Part shown: in pieces, positions 6,991-14,781 of the stretch
How positions within the stretch are numbered: position 1 is the stretch's first letter
Layout: every line of letters begins with the position of its first letter
DNA from: Nocardioides daejeonensis
GTDB lineage: Bacteria; Actinomycetota; Actinomycetes; Propionibacteriales; Nocardioidaceae
Reading direction: 5' to 3'
Assembly (NCBI RefSeq): GCF_003194585.1
Contig: NZ_QHKZ01000004.1
Coordinates: forward strand, 434,001 to 498,000
DNA length: 64,000 bases
The notes under the pieces: model-generated
What the model was told of the DNA's origin: nothing
Seen by the model: the letters and a program-made list of their open reading frames with translations, nothing else
Database searches by the model: none
Program-made: the position numbers and the translations under genes

Positions 6991-8622
6991 GTGCCGCCAC
7001 CTGGGCAGACGCCGCATGCGTCCCCCGGCATGCCCGCCAGTGACTCGGAGGCGGCGGTCGCCAGCGATCTCGAGCTCATCACGCGTACTCGAGCAGGGGA
7101 CGCCGACGCCTACGCGGCGCTCTTCGCCCGCCACCATCCACTGGCGCTGCAGGTGGCGCGAGGGCTGGGCGGCCCCGACCTCGCCGACGACCTGGTGGCG
7201 GAGGCGTTCGTCCGGATCCTGGCGCTGCTCAAGGAGGGCAAAGGGCCGCAGCGGACCTTCGGCGCCTACCTGAAGCTGACGCTTCGCAGCGTGTACGTCG
7301 ACCACGTGCGTCGCGACTCTCGGGTCGAGACGCAGGGCGACGCCACGGATCTGCCCGAGGTTCCGGTGGTGGATCCCACCGATGCGCGGGTCGAGACGAC
7401 CTTCATCACGAAGGCGTTCGGGGGCCTGGCGCCGCGCGCCCAGCTGGTGCTCTGGCTGAGCGAGGTCGATGAGGTTCCGCCGGCGGAGATCGGCGAGCTG
7501 CTCTCGCTCACGCCCAACGCCGTAGCCCAACTCGCCTTCCGGGCGCGTGAGTCGCTGCGCCAGGGCTATCTGGCCGAGCACCTCGCGGTGAGCGTCGATC
7601 CGGAGTGCCGGGAGATCGCCGAGCTGTTGCCTGCGCACGTCCGCGGCGCCAGCACCCCGCGACGCACGGCGCGGGTCGAGGAGCACGTTGCCGCGTGCAC
7701 CCGGTGCGCGCTCGCGCTCGTCGAGCTGCAGGCGGTGGAGTCGCAGCTCCGGGCCCTGCTGCTGCCGCTGCTGCCACCGGCGGCGCTGGGCGTCGGCACC
7801 AGCCCCGGTGCGGGCCGGGGCGACCCGCTGCCCGTCGTCGCCGCCGGAGCTACGCCCCCGTCGTGGTGGATGCGTCTGCGGCCGAGCCCCGGACTCAGTG
7901 CCGCGATGGTGGTGGGGTTGACCAGCGCCCTGGCCGTCTCGCTGGTAGGGCGCGCGGTGGACCACGATCAGGAGTCGCTCGCCGCCGATCTCGCTCCGAT
8001 CGTGCTGTCCGGTCCCCTGGGCAACCGCGGGGTCGACCCGTCCCAGGTGTCCATGCGGGCCCTGCTCGGCGGCTCGATGGGTCCGGTCCCCTCGGCGACC
8101 GACGTCGACGGGTCAGCCTCACCCTCCGTTGATCCGACGGAGACCCAGGCCGTGCCGACCGACTCCCCGACCGACGTACCCTCCACGACCCCGACCGTGC
8201 CCCCGCCGGGGCCCAGCGCGACGCCGACCGACGAAGGCTCGGCCTCCCCGTCGCCGAGCGAGCAGCCCCCTCCTCCTCCGGAGGATCCGCGTGAGGTTCC
8301 GGCGGTGACGATGGCCGGTGCCAAGCCCAGTGCTCCTGACTCGGGACGCTGGAGCGTGGCGTTCCTGATCAAGGACGCTCTGCCCGGCACCACGGCACAG
8401 TTGATGATGCGCGGTCAGGAGGGCCTGATCGAAGGGATCTCCGGGGGCGGCTGGTCGTGTGGCGAAGCCAAGGCCACGACGGTGACCTGCCGGGCCGGCA
8501 GCGGCGGCCTGTCGCAGGTCGTGGTCGACGTGGCGGCACCGTACGGCGGCACGCTCTCGCTGCGCATCCTGATGGCCGATGGCACCTCGGTGGGGGCTGC
8601 GGCCGATCTCGGCACCCCCTGA
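6991..8622 (+). CDS. ECF-type sigma factor fused to zinc-finger, membrane segment and extracytoplasmic domain
   Basis: 543 residues in one frame. Sigma-70 region 2 spans about 30-108 (AGDADAYAALFARHHPLALQ, with DLADDLVAEAFVRIL). Region 4 is at about 130-185 (LAPRAQLVLWLSEVDEVPPAEIG). Residues about 225-245 carry HVAACTRCALAL, the HxxxCxxC core of an anti-sigma zinc finger. A membrane helix lies at about 299-322, then a Pro/Ser/Thr-rich linker to about 432, and a C-terminal beta-rich domain of about 110 residues that would be outside the cell. Sigma and anti-sigma parts are normally separate proteins; here they are one, suggesting membrane tethering with signal-dependent control. Preceded at 3 nt by the 93-residue gene. 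Confidence 0.85.
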   Translation: MPPPGQTPHASPGMPASDSEAAVASDLELITRTRAGDADAYAALFARHHPLALQVARGLGGPDLADDLVAEAFVRILALLKEGKGPQRTFGAYLKLTLRSVYVDHVRRDSRVETQGDATDLPEVPVVDPTDARVETTFITKAFGGLAPRAQLVLWLSEVDEVPPAEIGELLSLTPNAVAQLAFRARESLRQGYLAEHLAVSVDPECREIAELLPAHVRGASTPRRTARVEEHVAACTRCALALVELQAVESQLRALLLPLLPPAALGVGTSPGAGRGDPLPVVAAGATPPSWWMRLRPSPGLSAAMVVGLTSALAVSLVGRAVDHDQESLAADLAPIVLSGPLGNRGVDPSQVSMRALLGGSMGPVPSATDVDGSASPSVDPTETQAVPTDSPTDVPSTTPTVPPPGPSATPTDEGSASPSPSEQPPPPPEDPREVPAVTMAGAKPSAPDSGRWSVAFLIKDALPGTTAQLMMRGQEGLIEGISGGGWSCGEAKATTVTCRAGSGGLSQVVVDVAAPYGGTLSLRILMADGTSVGAAADLGTP

Positions 8623-8655
8623 CACCTCCCGCCGGGGGCGGTGCCGCCCTGAGGA

Positions 8656-10155
8656 TCAGGAGTCGCCGCGGTCGAGGACGACCGCCTCGGGGGTGTGCAG
8701 GCGCACCATGAAGCGGTTGACCTCCGGAGCGATGCGATGTCGGGTGGCGCGGGAGACGAGGACCATGGTCGCGAAGGCGAGGGGTACCGACCAGGCGGCG
8801 GGCTGGGCCATCAGCGCGTGGATCCAGCCCGAACTGGTGACCGGGGCGAACGCGTAGGCGACGCCCACCGAAGAGCCGAGGAACCCGACGCCCAGCCCGG
8901 TCACCGCTCCGATGTCGGTCAGTCCCCGCCACCAGATGCCGAGCACCAGCAGGGGGCAGAACGTCGAGGCGGCCACCGCGAAGGCCAACCCCACCGCGCG
9001 GGCGATGCCGAGGTCCGGCGCCGCGATCGCGACGACGCACGGCACCACGGCGGCGATCACGGCGCTCACCCGGAACGCCGCGACCCCACTCAGCCGGCTG
9101 CGTCCCACCGCGTCCTGGCTGAGCACGCCGGCGACGGCGATGGTCAGGCCGGAGGAGGTGGAGAGGAAGGCGGCGAACGCCCCGGCGGTGACCAGCGCAC
9201 TGAGCAGGTCGCCGGCCGCTCCACCGACCATCAGGCGCGGCAGCTCCAGGACGAGGACGTCGGAGCTCGCGTCGCCGGCGTACACCCGCCCGAGGGCCGC
9301 GTAGATCGGTGGGAGCAGGTAGAAGACACCCAGCAAGGCGAGCACCACGACAGTGGTCCGCCGAGCCGCCCGGCCGTCGGGGTTGGTGTAGAAGCGGACC
9401 ACCACATGCGGCAGGCCCATCGTGCCGAGGAAGGTCGCGACGATGAGCGAGTAGGTGAGGTAGAGGCCCGGCCCACCGCCGTCGGCGACCGGGAGCGACC
9501 AGGCCGCGGCATCGGCGCCGACGCGGGCGGGGCTCGTGGCGCCGTCGTCGATCCAGACGGTCAGCAGGATCACCGCCGGCACCAGCAGCGCGGTCAGCTT
9601 GAGCCAGTACTGGAAGGCCTGGACGAAGGTGACGCTGCGCATTCCGCCGGTGAGCACGTTCACCAGCACGACGGCCGGCACGATCGCCGAGCCGAGCCAG
9701 CCGGGGGCACCGAGTGCGGCGTCGAGGGTGAGACCGGCGCCCTGGAACTGGGGGACCAGGTAGAGCCAGCCGATCGCCACCACCAGGAGCGAGCAGACCG
9801 AGCGGACCAGCGGTGTGCCCAGGCGGGCCTCGGCGAAGTCGGGGAGCGTGTAGGCGCCGGAGCGGCGCAGGGGAGCGGCTACCAGCACCAGCAGCACCAA
9901 GTAGCCGGCGGTCCAGCCGACCGGGTACCAGAGCATGTCGGCACCGAAGGTGAGCACCAGCCCGGCGATGCCGAGGAACGACGCGGCGGAGAGGTACTCA
10001 CCGCCGATGGCCGAGGCGTTGAGGGCCGGCCGGACGGTGCGTGAGGCGACGAAGAAGTCACTCGTGGTGCGGGAGAAGCGCAGCCCCCAGGTGCCGATCG
10101 CCACGGTCGCGATGGCGACCACGACGACGGCGACGATGCTGGGGGCGGTGTTCAT
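8656..10155 (-). CDS. sodium/solute symporter family transporter (acetate/monocarboxylate type)
   Basis: 499 residues with about 13 hydrophobic segments. SSS-family landmarks are present: DFFVASRTVRPALNASAIGGEYLSAASFLG near the N-terminus, GGMRSVTFVQAFQYWLKL, and TAGAFAAFLSTSSGLTI. The GEYLSAASFLG stretch is typical of ActP/MctC-like acetate or monocarboxylate permeases. The ATG at 10155 lies 4 nt after the stop of the small membrane gene. The arrangement kinase, LytTR regulator, small membrane protein, symporter is an actinobacterial theme for carboxylate uptake; the substrate here is inferred. Confidence 0.85.
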   Translation of the reverse strand: MNTAPSIVAVVVVAIATVAIGTWGLRFSRTTSDFFVASRTVRPALNASAIGGEYLSAASFLGIAGLVLTFGADMLWYPVGWTAGYLVLLVLVAAPLRRSGAYTLPDFAEARLGTPLVRSVCSLLVVAIGWLYLVPQFQGAGLTLDAALGAPGWLGSAIVPAVVLVNVLTGGMRSVTFVQAFQYWLKLTALLVPAVILLTVWIDDGATSPARVGADAAAWSLPVADGGGPGLYLTYSLIVATFLGTMGLPHVVVRFYTNPDGRAARRTTVVVLALLGVFYLLPPIYAALGRVYAGDASSDVLVLELPRLMVGGAAGDLLSALVTAGAFAAFLSTSSGLTIAVAGVLSQDAVGRSRLSGVAAFRVSAVIAAVVPCVVAIAAPDLGIARAVGLAFAVAASTFCPLLVLGIWWRGLTDIGAVTGLGVGFLGSSVGVAYAFAPVTSSGWIHALMAQPAAWSVPLAFATMVLVSRATRHRIAPEVNRFMVRLHTPEAVVLDRGDS

Positions 10156-10159
10156 CGGG

Positions 10160-10534
10160 TCAGCCCTCCGCGGCCTCGAGCAGCTCCGCGAAGTCGCGTT
10201 CGTTCCGCTCGGCGCGGCGAACATAGGCGGCGCCCAGGAGGAAGAGCAACGGATAGACGGCGAACCCCAGGAGGAGCCAGGCGACCGGGACCAGCAGCAC
10301 CTCGGTCGCGGCCAGCTCGGGCCAGAGATGGAAGGCCAGCGGGATCCCGGCGGCCAGCAGCACGAGAGGGACCAGCAGGCCGACCGCCAACCGCAGCTGC
10401 GCGCGGAGCAACGAACCCATGAGCACCGCGCCCAGGGCGGTCTGATCGTCGATCTCCCGCCCTCGGGTACGCCGCCGGGTCGGTCGCCTGGGTGGACCAG
10501 TGACGCGGACGCGCTCGGGTGGTTGCTGGGTCAC
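10160..10534 (-). CDS. small two-helix membrane protein, partner of the symporter (DUF485-like)
   Basis: 124 residues. After a basic Pro/Arg-rich N-terminus there are two hydrophobic helices (LAVGLLVPLVLLAAGIPLAF and VAWLLLGFAVYPLLFLLGAAY), then a charged tail. DUF485-type proteins are routinely encoded directly before ActP-like symporters; this one sits 4 nt upstream of the symporter. A helper role in transporter assembly is inferred from that linkage. The start is the ATG at 10534. Confidence 0.7.
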   Translation of the reverse strand: MTQQPPERVRVTGPPRRPTRRRTRGREIDDQTALGAVLMGSLLRAQLRLAVGLLVPLVLLAAGIPLAFHLWPELAATEVLLVPVAWLLLGFAVYPLLFLLGAAYVRRAERNERDFAELLEAAEG

Positions 10535-10560
10535 GGTCTCCTCCCGGTGCCGGACCGTCG

Positions 10561-10777
10561 CCGTACGTCCTGCCTAGTGGCGGTCATCGCAGCCACCTCG
10601 CAGGACGTACGGCGCAGTGTCCTGCGTTGGGGTTGTTGGGGCAGCCAGGTCGCAGGACGTACGGCACAGCGTCCTGCGTTGGGGTTGTTGGGGCAGCCGC
10701 CTCGCAGGACGTACGGCGCAGTGTCCTGCGTTGGGGTTGCTGGGGCAGCCACTTCGCAGGACGTACGGCGGGTGGCC
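10561..10777 (+). repeat. 52-bp tandem repeat array (locus A), three full units plus a partial
   Basis: Full units lie at 10599-10650, 10651-10702 and 10703-10754, with a partial fourth from 10755. Each begins CGCAGGACGTACGGC, has an inverted GTCCTGCG 10-12 nt later, and ends with a GGTTGTTGGGGCAGCC-type stretch. An inverted fragment CCGTACGTCCTGC is at 10561-10573. A unit of 52 is not a multiple of 3, so it is not a coding repeat. It fills the 250-bp gap between the small membrane gene and the response regulator gene. A related array is at 31812-31935. Confidence 0.85.
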
Positions 10778-10784
10778 GCGGAGG

Positions 10785-11492
10785 TCACGGCCGGCTCCGG
10801 GAGAGCAGGTCGCGCAGGTCGCGGGTGTGCCGGCGGCTCACCTGCAGATCGGCACCGCCGACGCGGACGGTGCAGCGGCCGTTGTGCATCCGCACTTCCT
10901 CGATGTGGGCCAGCGAGACCAGCAGGGAGCGGTGGATCCGGACGAATCCCGCCGGTCCCCACTGCTCCTCGAGCTGCGTCAGCGGTGCCCGGAGCAGATG
11001 CGAGCCGTCGCCGGTGTGCAGCCGGGCGTAGTCGCCCTGCGCCTCGACATAGCGGATGTCGGAGCGGTTGATGAACCGGGTGACGCCGCCGCGCTCGACA
11101 GGGATGTGCTCGTCGGGCGCGGCCGCCGGCCGGGCGCTGCCCTCCACGACGCGGCGTACTGCCTCCGCCAGGCGCTCGGCGCGCACCGGCTTGAGCACGT
11201 AGTCGACGGCGCGCAGGTCGAACGCCTCTACCGCGTGCTGTTCGTGGGCCGTCACGAAGACCACCGGCGGCGTCTCCTTGAAGCGGGCGAGGACCTGGGC
11301 GAGCTCGAGTCCGGTCAGCCCCGGCATCTGGACGTCGAGGAAGACGGCGTCGACGTCGCGCTCCTGCAGGATCCGCAGCGCCTCCGTCGCCGAGTCGCAG
11401 GTGACCACCTCGCCGATCCGCGGGTCCTGCCGCAACAGGAACGACAGCTCATCGAGTGTGGGTCGCTCGTCGTCGACCACCAGAACTCTCAT
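10785..11492 (-). CDS. LytTR-family response regulator
   Basis: 235 residues. The receiver domain (1-120) has the acidic pair VVDDE, the phospho-acceptor Asp53 in FLDVQMPG, and the conserved Lys in YVLKPVR. The LytTR DNA-binding domain occupies about 135-235 (RYVEAQGDYARLHT, FVRIHRSLLVSLAHIEEV). It should be phosphorylated by the LytS-type kinase encoded upstream and control the symporter genes downstream. The ATG at 11492 overlaps the stop of a repeat-encoded mini-ORF (ATGA). An in-frame ATG at 11522 inside the 80-bp repeat would add ten residues. Confidence 0.9.
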   Translation of the reverse strand: MRVLVVDDERPTLDELSFLLRQDPRIGEVVTCDSATEALRILQERDVDAVFLDVQMPGLTGLELAQVLARFKETPPVVFVTAHEQHAVEAFDLRAVDYVLKPVRAERLAEAVRRVVEGSARPAAAPDEHIPVERGGVTRFINRSDIRYVEAQGDYARLHTGDGSHLLRAPLTQLEEQWGPAGFVRIHRSLLVSLAHIEEVRMHNGRCTVRVGGADLQVSRRHTRDLRDLLSRSRP

Positions 11493-11572
11493 GCCCGTAC
11501 TCGCTTCGCTCCGTGCGGCCATGAGGCACTAGCTCGCGGTGTTGGATGATTCGTTCGCTGACGCTCTCTCAT
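11489..11572 (-). CDS. repeat-encoded mini-ORF 1 (27 codons)
   Basis: Starts MRERQRTNHPTPRASASW and is strongly basic. Its TGA overlaps the ATG of the response regulator (ATGA, 11489-11492) and its ATG overlaps the stop of mini-ORF 2. No clear Shine-Dalgarno; expression, if any, would be by reinitiation. Confidence 0.35.
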   Translation of the reverse strand: MRERQRTNHPTPRASASWPHGAKRVRA

Positions 11573-11730
11573 GTCCGTACTCGCTTCGCTCCGTGCGGCC
11601 ATGAGGCACTAGCTCGCGGTGTTGGATGATTCGTTCGCTGACGCTCTCTCATGTCCGTACTCGCTTCGCTCCGTGCGGCCATGAGGCACCAGTTCGCGGT
11701 GTTGGATGATTCGTTCGCTGACGCTCTCTC
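11491..11730 (-). repeat. three tandem 80-bp direct repeats between kinase and regulator genes
   Basis: Units 11491-11570, 11571-11650 and 11651-11730 are almost identical; the third differs at a few positions (for example CACCAGTTCG for CACTAGCTCG). The array exactly spans the gap between the two-component genes, with each unit boundary at an ATGA. Confidence 0.9.
11569..11652 (-). CDS. repeat-encoded mini-ORF 2 (27 codons)
   Basis: Nearly identical to mini-ORF 1, differing at the last residue (Thr rather than Ala). ATGA overlaps at both ends join it to mini-ORFs 3 and 1. Confidence 0.35.
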   Translation of the reverse strand: MRERQRTNHPTPRASASWPHGAKRVRT

Positions 11731-11732
11731 AT
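11649..11732 (-). CDS. repeat-encoded mini-ORF 3 (27 codons)
   Basis: Its ATG overlaps the TGA of the kinase gene (ATGA, 11729-11732). It reads MRERQRTNHPTPRTGASW at the start, with Thr-Gly where the other two have Ala-Ser. Its TGA overlaps the ATG of mini-ORF 2. Confidence 0.35.
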   Translation of the reverse strand: MRERQRTNHPTPRTGASWPHGAKRVRT

Positions 11733-12841
11733 GCGTGCACCCCCGGTGCGAACTTCGGCACGCGGACGATCACCTTCGTGCCTGCGCCCGGTGCGGTCTC
11801 CACGATCAGTCCGTAGTCGTCGCCGAACGTCGACCGCAGCCGCACATCGACATTGCCGAGACCGGTCGAATCCAGGTCGGAGTCGCCGGCCAACGCGCGA
11901 CGTACCCGCTCGGGGTCTTCGCCCGCGCCGTTGTCCTCCACTGCAATCACGCACTCCTGGCCGGCGTTGGTGGCATCGATGGAGATGTGCCCGTCGCCCT
12001 TCTCCGCGAGGCCGTGCCGGACGGCGTTCTCGACCAGTGGTTGCAGGCAGAGGAAGGGAATGGCGACCGGGAGCACCTCCGGTGCGATCCGCAGAGTCAC
12101 CGAGAGCCGGTCGCCGAAGCGGGCCTGCTCCAACAGCAGATAGCGCTCAATGGACTTCAGCTCCTCGGCGAGCGTCGTGAACTCACCGTGCCGACGGAAC
12201 GAGTAGCGGGTGAAGTCGGCGAACTCCAGCAGCAGCTCGCGCGCCCGGTCCGGGTCGGTGCGCACGAAGGAGGCGATGGCACCGAGCGAGTTGTAGATGA
12301 AGTGGGGGCTGATCTGGGCACGTAGGGCCCGCACCTCCGCCTCCATCAGCCGGGTCCGCGACGCCTCAAGCTCGGCAAGCTCCAGCTGGGTGGAGACCCA
12401 CTGCGCGACCTCGTCGCAGGCTCGTGCCAGACCAGCGGTCGCCGCGTCGGTGAAGGCCTGGAGCGTGCCGACCGTGTGCCCCTCGACCACCAGCGGACTG
12501 ATCACCGCCTGGCGGATCTCGCAGTGGGGCCTCCGGCAGTCGAACTCGTCGTGGTTGGCGACCTGCGTCATCCCGCTCTCGGCGGTCGCCACCGCGAGCC
12601 CCGCGGCGTACGGCGCGTGCTGCTCGGTCGTGCCGTCCCAGGCGAGGATCTGCGCGGTGTCGGTGAGCGCCACCGCCGGTGTGCCGAGCAGGGTGCGCAG
12701 ATGGCGGACACTGCTGGTGGCGCTTGCTGCGGTGAGTCCCTCCCGCAGTCCCGCCGAGGCCAGCGACGCCGTGTGCAGCGTGCGGAAAGTGGCCCGGTCG
12801 GCCTCCGAGCCGAGGTGGGTCCGCCGCCAACGCAACGCCAT
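11729..12841 (-). CDS. LytS-type sensor histidine kinase
   Basis: 370 residues from the ATG at 12841. A GAF-like sensor domain (about 35-165, with a Cys in HDEFDCRRPHCEI) is followed by a helical linker and the His_kinase signature RAQISPHFIYNSLGAI with the phospho-accepting His. The ATPase domain has LQPLVENAVRHG (N box), VEDNGAG and STGLGNVDVRL. It has no membrane segment, so it senses a cytoplasmic signal. A TACCCT box lies 6 nt before the ATG, supporting this start over one at 12886. It is the first gene of the cluster leading to the LytTR regulator and symporter. Confidence 0.9.
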   Translation of the reverse strand: MALRWRRTHLGSEADRATFRTLHTASLASAGLREGLTAASATSSVRHLRTLLGTPAVALTDTAQILAWDGTTEQHAPYAAGLAVATAESGMTQVANHDEFDCRRPHCEIRQAVISPLVVEGHTVGTLQAFTDAATAGLARACDEVAQWVSTQLELAELEASRTRLMEAEVRALRAQISPHFIYNSLGAIASFVRTDPDRARELLLEFADFTRYSFRRHGEFTTLAEELKSIERYLLLEQARFGDRLSVTLRIAPEVLPVAIPFLCLQPLVENAVRHGLAEKGDGHISIDATNAGQECVIAVEDNGAGEDPERVRRALAGDSDLDSTGLGNVDVRLRSTFGDDYGLIVETAPGAGTKVIVRVPKFAPGVHA

Positions 12842-12847
12842 GGAGCG

Positions 12848-12853
12848 AGGGTA
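12848..12853 (-). promoter_or_regulatory. -10 box (TACCCT) of the histidine kinase gene
   Basis: It lies 6 nt from the ATG at 12841, in the 57-bp divergent interval shared with the EamA gene. Confidence 0.4.
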
Positions 12854-12886
12854 GCGGCGGAAGGCTCCCTCAGGGGCGTACGCCAC

Positions 12887-12892
12887 TACGCT
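12887..12892 (+). promoter_or_regulatory. -10 box (TACGCT) of the EamA transporter gene
   Basis: It ends 6 nt before the ATG at 12899; there is no Shine-Dalgarno. Confidence 0.4.
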
Positions 12893-12898
12893 CGGGCC

Positions 12899-13822
12899 AT
12901 GCCGCGCACCGATCCGCGTGGGGCCAGCAGCGCCGCCGGCCTCACCCTCGCGATCCTCTCTGCCTGCTCGTTCGGGCTCTCCGGGGTGCTCGCGTCGGGG
13001 TTGATCGCGGGCGGCTGGTCACCCGGCGCCGCAGTCACGATCCGGGTGGCAGTGGCCGCCGCCGTCTTGCTGGCGCCGACCATCGTGGCGATGCGCGGGC
13101 GCTGGGCGCTGCTCCGCGACAACCTCGGCCTGGTGCTCGCCTATGGCGTCGTCGCTGTTGCGGGCTGCCAGTTCGCCTACTTCCAGGCGGTCGCCCGCAT
13201 GGACGTCGGCATCGCGCTCCTCATCGAGTACACCGCACCGGTCGCTGTCGTGCTGTGGCTCTGGCTACGGCACGGCCGTCGGCCCACCCGTCTGGTCGTC
13301 GCCGGTGCCGTCGTCGCCGCGGTGGGCCTGGTGCTGGTGCTGGACCTGGTCTCCGGCGCGCATCCCAGCGGCGCCGGCGTGCTCTGGGCGCTCGCCGCGA
13401 TGGTCGGCGCTGCGGCCTACTTCGTCATCTCGGCGGACGAAGGTAACGGCCTGCCGCCGATCGCACTGGCCGGATTCGGCCTCCTCGTCGGCACCCTCGC
13501 CCTCGCTCTCGCCGGTGCCGTCGGACTCCTCGACCTCACCACGGGCTCCGCAGCGACGTCGTACGCCGGACGCGAGCTGCCCGCCTGGCTGCCGCTGATC
13601 GCGCTGGGCGTGGTCGCTGGAGCGTTGGCCTACACGAGCGGCATCGCGGCCAGCCGACGTCTCGGCTCCGGGCTTGCCTCGTTCGTCGCGCTGAGCGAGG
13701 TGCTGGCGGCGATCGTCTTCGCCTGGCTCCTGCTCGACCAGATGCCGCGCGGCATCCAGCTGCTCGGCGGCGTCGGGATCGTGGCGGGCGTGGTGTTGGT
13801 CAAGCTCGGCCACCGGCGCTGA
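12899..13822 (+). CDS. EamA/RhaT-type drug/metabolite transporter
   Basis: 307 residues with ten hydrophobic helices in two EamA repeats. The first repeat shows LAILSACSFGLSGVLA and YFQAVARMDVGIALLIEYTAPVAVVLWLWL; the second ends with YTSGIAASRRLGSGLASFVALSEVLAAIVFAWLLL. These repeats mark inner-membrane exporters of amino acids or related metabolites. The substrate cannot be read from sequence. It is transcribed away from the kinase gene and is probably monocistronic. Confidence 0.85.
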   Translation: MPRTDPRGASSAAGLTLAILSACSFGLSGVLASGLIAGGWSPGAAVTIRVAVAAAVLLAPTIVAMRGRWALLRDNLGLVLAYGVVAVAGCQFAYFQAVARMDVGIALLIEYTAPVAVVLWLWLRHGRRPTRLVVAGAVVAAVGLVLVLDLVSGAHPSGAGVLWALAAMVGAAAYFVISADEGNGLPPIALAGFGLLVGTLALALAGAVGLLDLTTGSAATSYAGRELPAWLPLIALGVVAGALAYTSGIAASRRLGSGLASFVALSEVLAAIVFAWLLLDQMPRGIQLLGGVGIVAGVVLVKLGHRR

Positions 13823-13879
13823 GTGCTGGGCACCGCGTCGACAACTGCACACCTACGCCGGTCAGCGCACCAGGTGTGG

Positions 13880-14704
13880 TCAGCGGAAGTCGATCAGCAG
13901 CAGGTCGTCGGAGTCCGCGGCCGCCTTGCTGTCAGCGGGGGCGAGCGGGATGGTGGGCTCACCCGGCAGGTCGGCGACGTTGCGCCGATGCTGCTCGGTC
14001 CGCTCCGCCTCCCGGTCGGGCTCCGGGTCGAGCGCATGCGGTGTCTCCCAGACCGACTCGACGACCGCTGCCCGGTAGCAGGTGGTGACCCAGGGCAGCT
14101 GCATGCCGTCGGCTCCGCGACCGTAGTCGGCGTACAGCGCCATGGCTGCGGCGATCTTGCTTGCCTGATGCGGATCGTCCGCAAGCTCGTGGGAGAGCAG
14201 TGCGGTGAGCGTGGTGGTGTTGACCGGCTGCCAGTGCCGGAACGACTCGCGGTCGACGAAACCGAAGTGCGGGGAGAGCACCAAGGCGCCGGCGGGCTCC
14301 TCGTCGTGCGTCGCTCCGACCTCCTTGTCGAGCTTGCGGGCCCACGGGATGCGATGGTCGCGGACCGTGTGCAGCAGCACCAGCTGTCCACCCGGGCGCA
14401 GCATCCGGGCCAAGGTCGTCAGGTCGTCCGGCAACCGGTCGACCACCACCACGTCCACGGAGCGATGGGGCACGCGCCCGCTGTCTTCGTCGCACACGGC
14501 CATGTCGTGGCCCTGGTCGCCGAAGCTGACCGGGTCGATCAGGCGGGGACGACCGTGGATCAGGACCGTGCGTTGCGCATCCCCGCACAGCCAGCCGACC
14601 GCCTGCTCAGGCAGTCGGGGCCCGGGATGCTGCAGCTGCTCGTCCATCTCGTCGAGGATATCGGTCTGTGCATCGGCTTCGTTCCACGACGCGCGCGGAT
14701 CCAT
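13880..14704 (-). CDS. SAM-dependent methyltransferase-like protein
   Basis: 274 residues. The Rossmann-like part is seen in TVLIHGRPRLIDPVSFGDQGHDMAV, then VDVVVVDRLPDDLTTLARMLRPGGQLVLLHTV, which matches motifs IV-V of class I methyltransferases. A classic glycine-rich motif I is not obvious, so the cofactor site is weak. The C-terminal 60 residues are acidic and disordered. The ATG at 14704 is chosen because the divergent gene starts at 14782. The substrate is unknown. Confidence 0.55.
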   Translation of the reverse strand: MDPRASWNEADAQTDILDEMDEQLQHPGPRLPEQAVGWLCGDAQRTVLIHGRPRLIDPVSFGDQGHDMAVCDEDSGRVPHRSVDVVVVDRLPDDLTTLARMLRPGGQLVLLHTVRDHRIPWARKLDKEVGATHDEEPAGALVLSPHFGFVDRESFRHWQPVNTTTLTALLSHELADDPHQASKIAAAMALYADYGRGADGMQLPWVTTCYRAAVVESVWETPHALDPEPDREAERTEQHRRNVADLPGEPTIPLAPADSKAAADSDDLLLIDFR

Positions 14705-14768
14705 GACCTGCACGCGATGGCTCGGGCGACGGCACCGAACCGGGCAGCAGACGCAGGACGGCACCTCG

Positions 14769-14774
14769 TAGTCT
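14769..14774 (+). promoter_or_regulatory. -10 box (TAGTCT) of the Fic-like gene
   Basis: It ends 7 nt before the ATG at 14782; the transcript is probably leaderless. Confidence 0.4.
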
Positions 14775-14781
14775 TCGGCCC

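Noticed and set aside
7566..8132. Separate anti-sigma gene inside the sigma factor region
   Set aside because: The zinc-finger and membrane parts are in the same uninterrupted frame as the sigma domains.
10599..10777. Possible CRISPR array
   Set aside because: The repeats are directly tandem, 52-bp units without unique spacers, and no cas genes are in the window.
10519..11549. Open frames on the plus strand running through the 52-bp repeats and the response regulator
   Set aside because: They are antisense to the LytTR gene, shift frame at each 52-bp unit, and lack a ribosome site and any domain.
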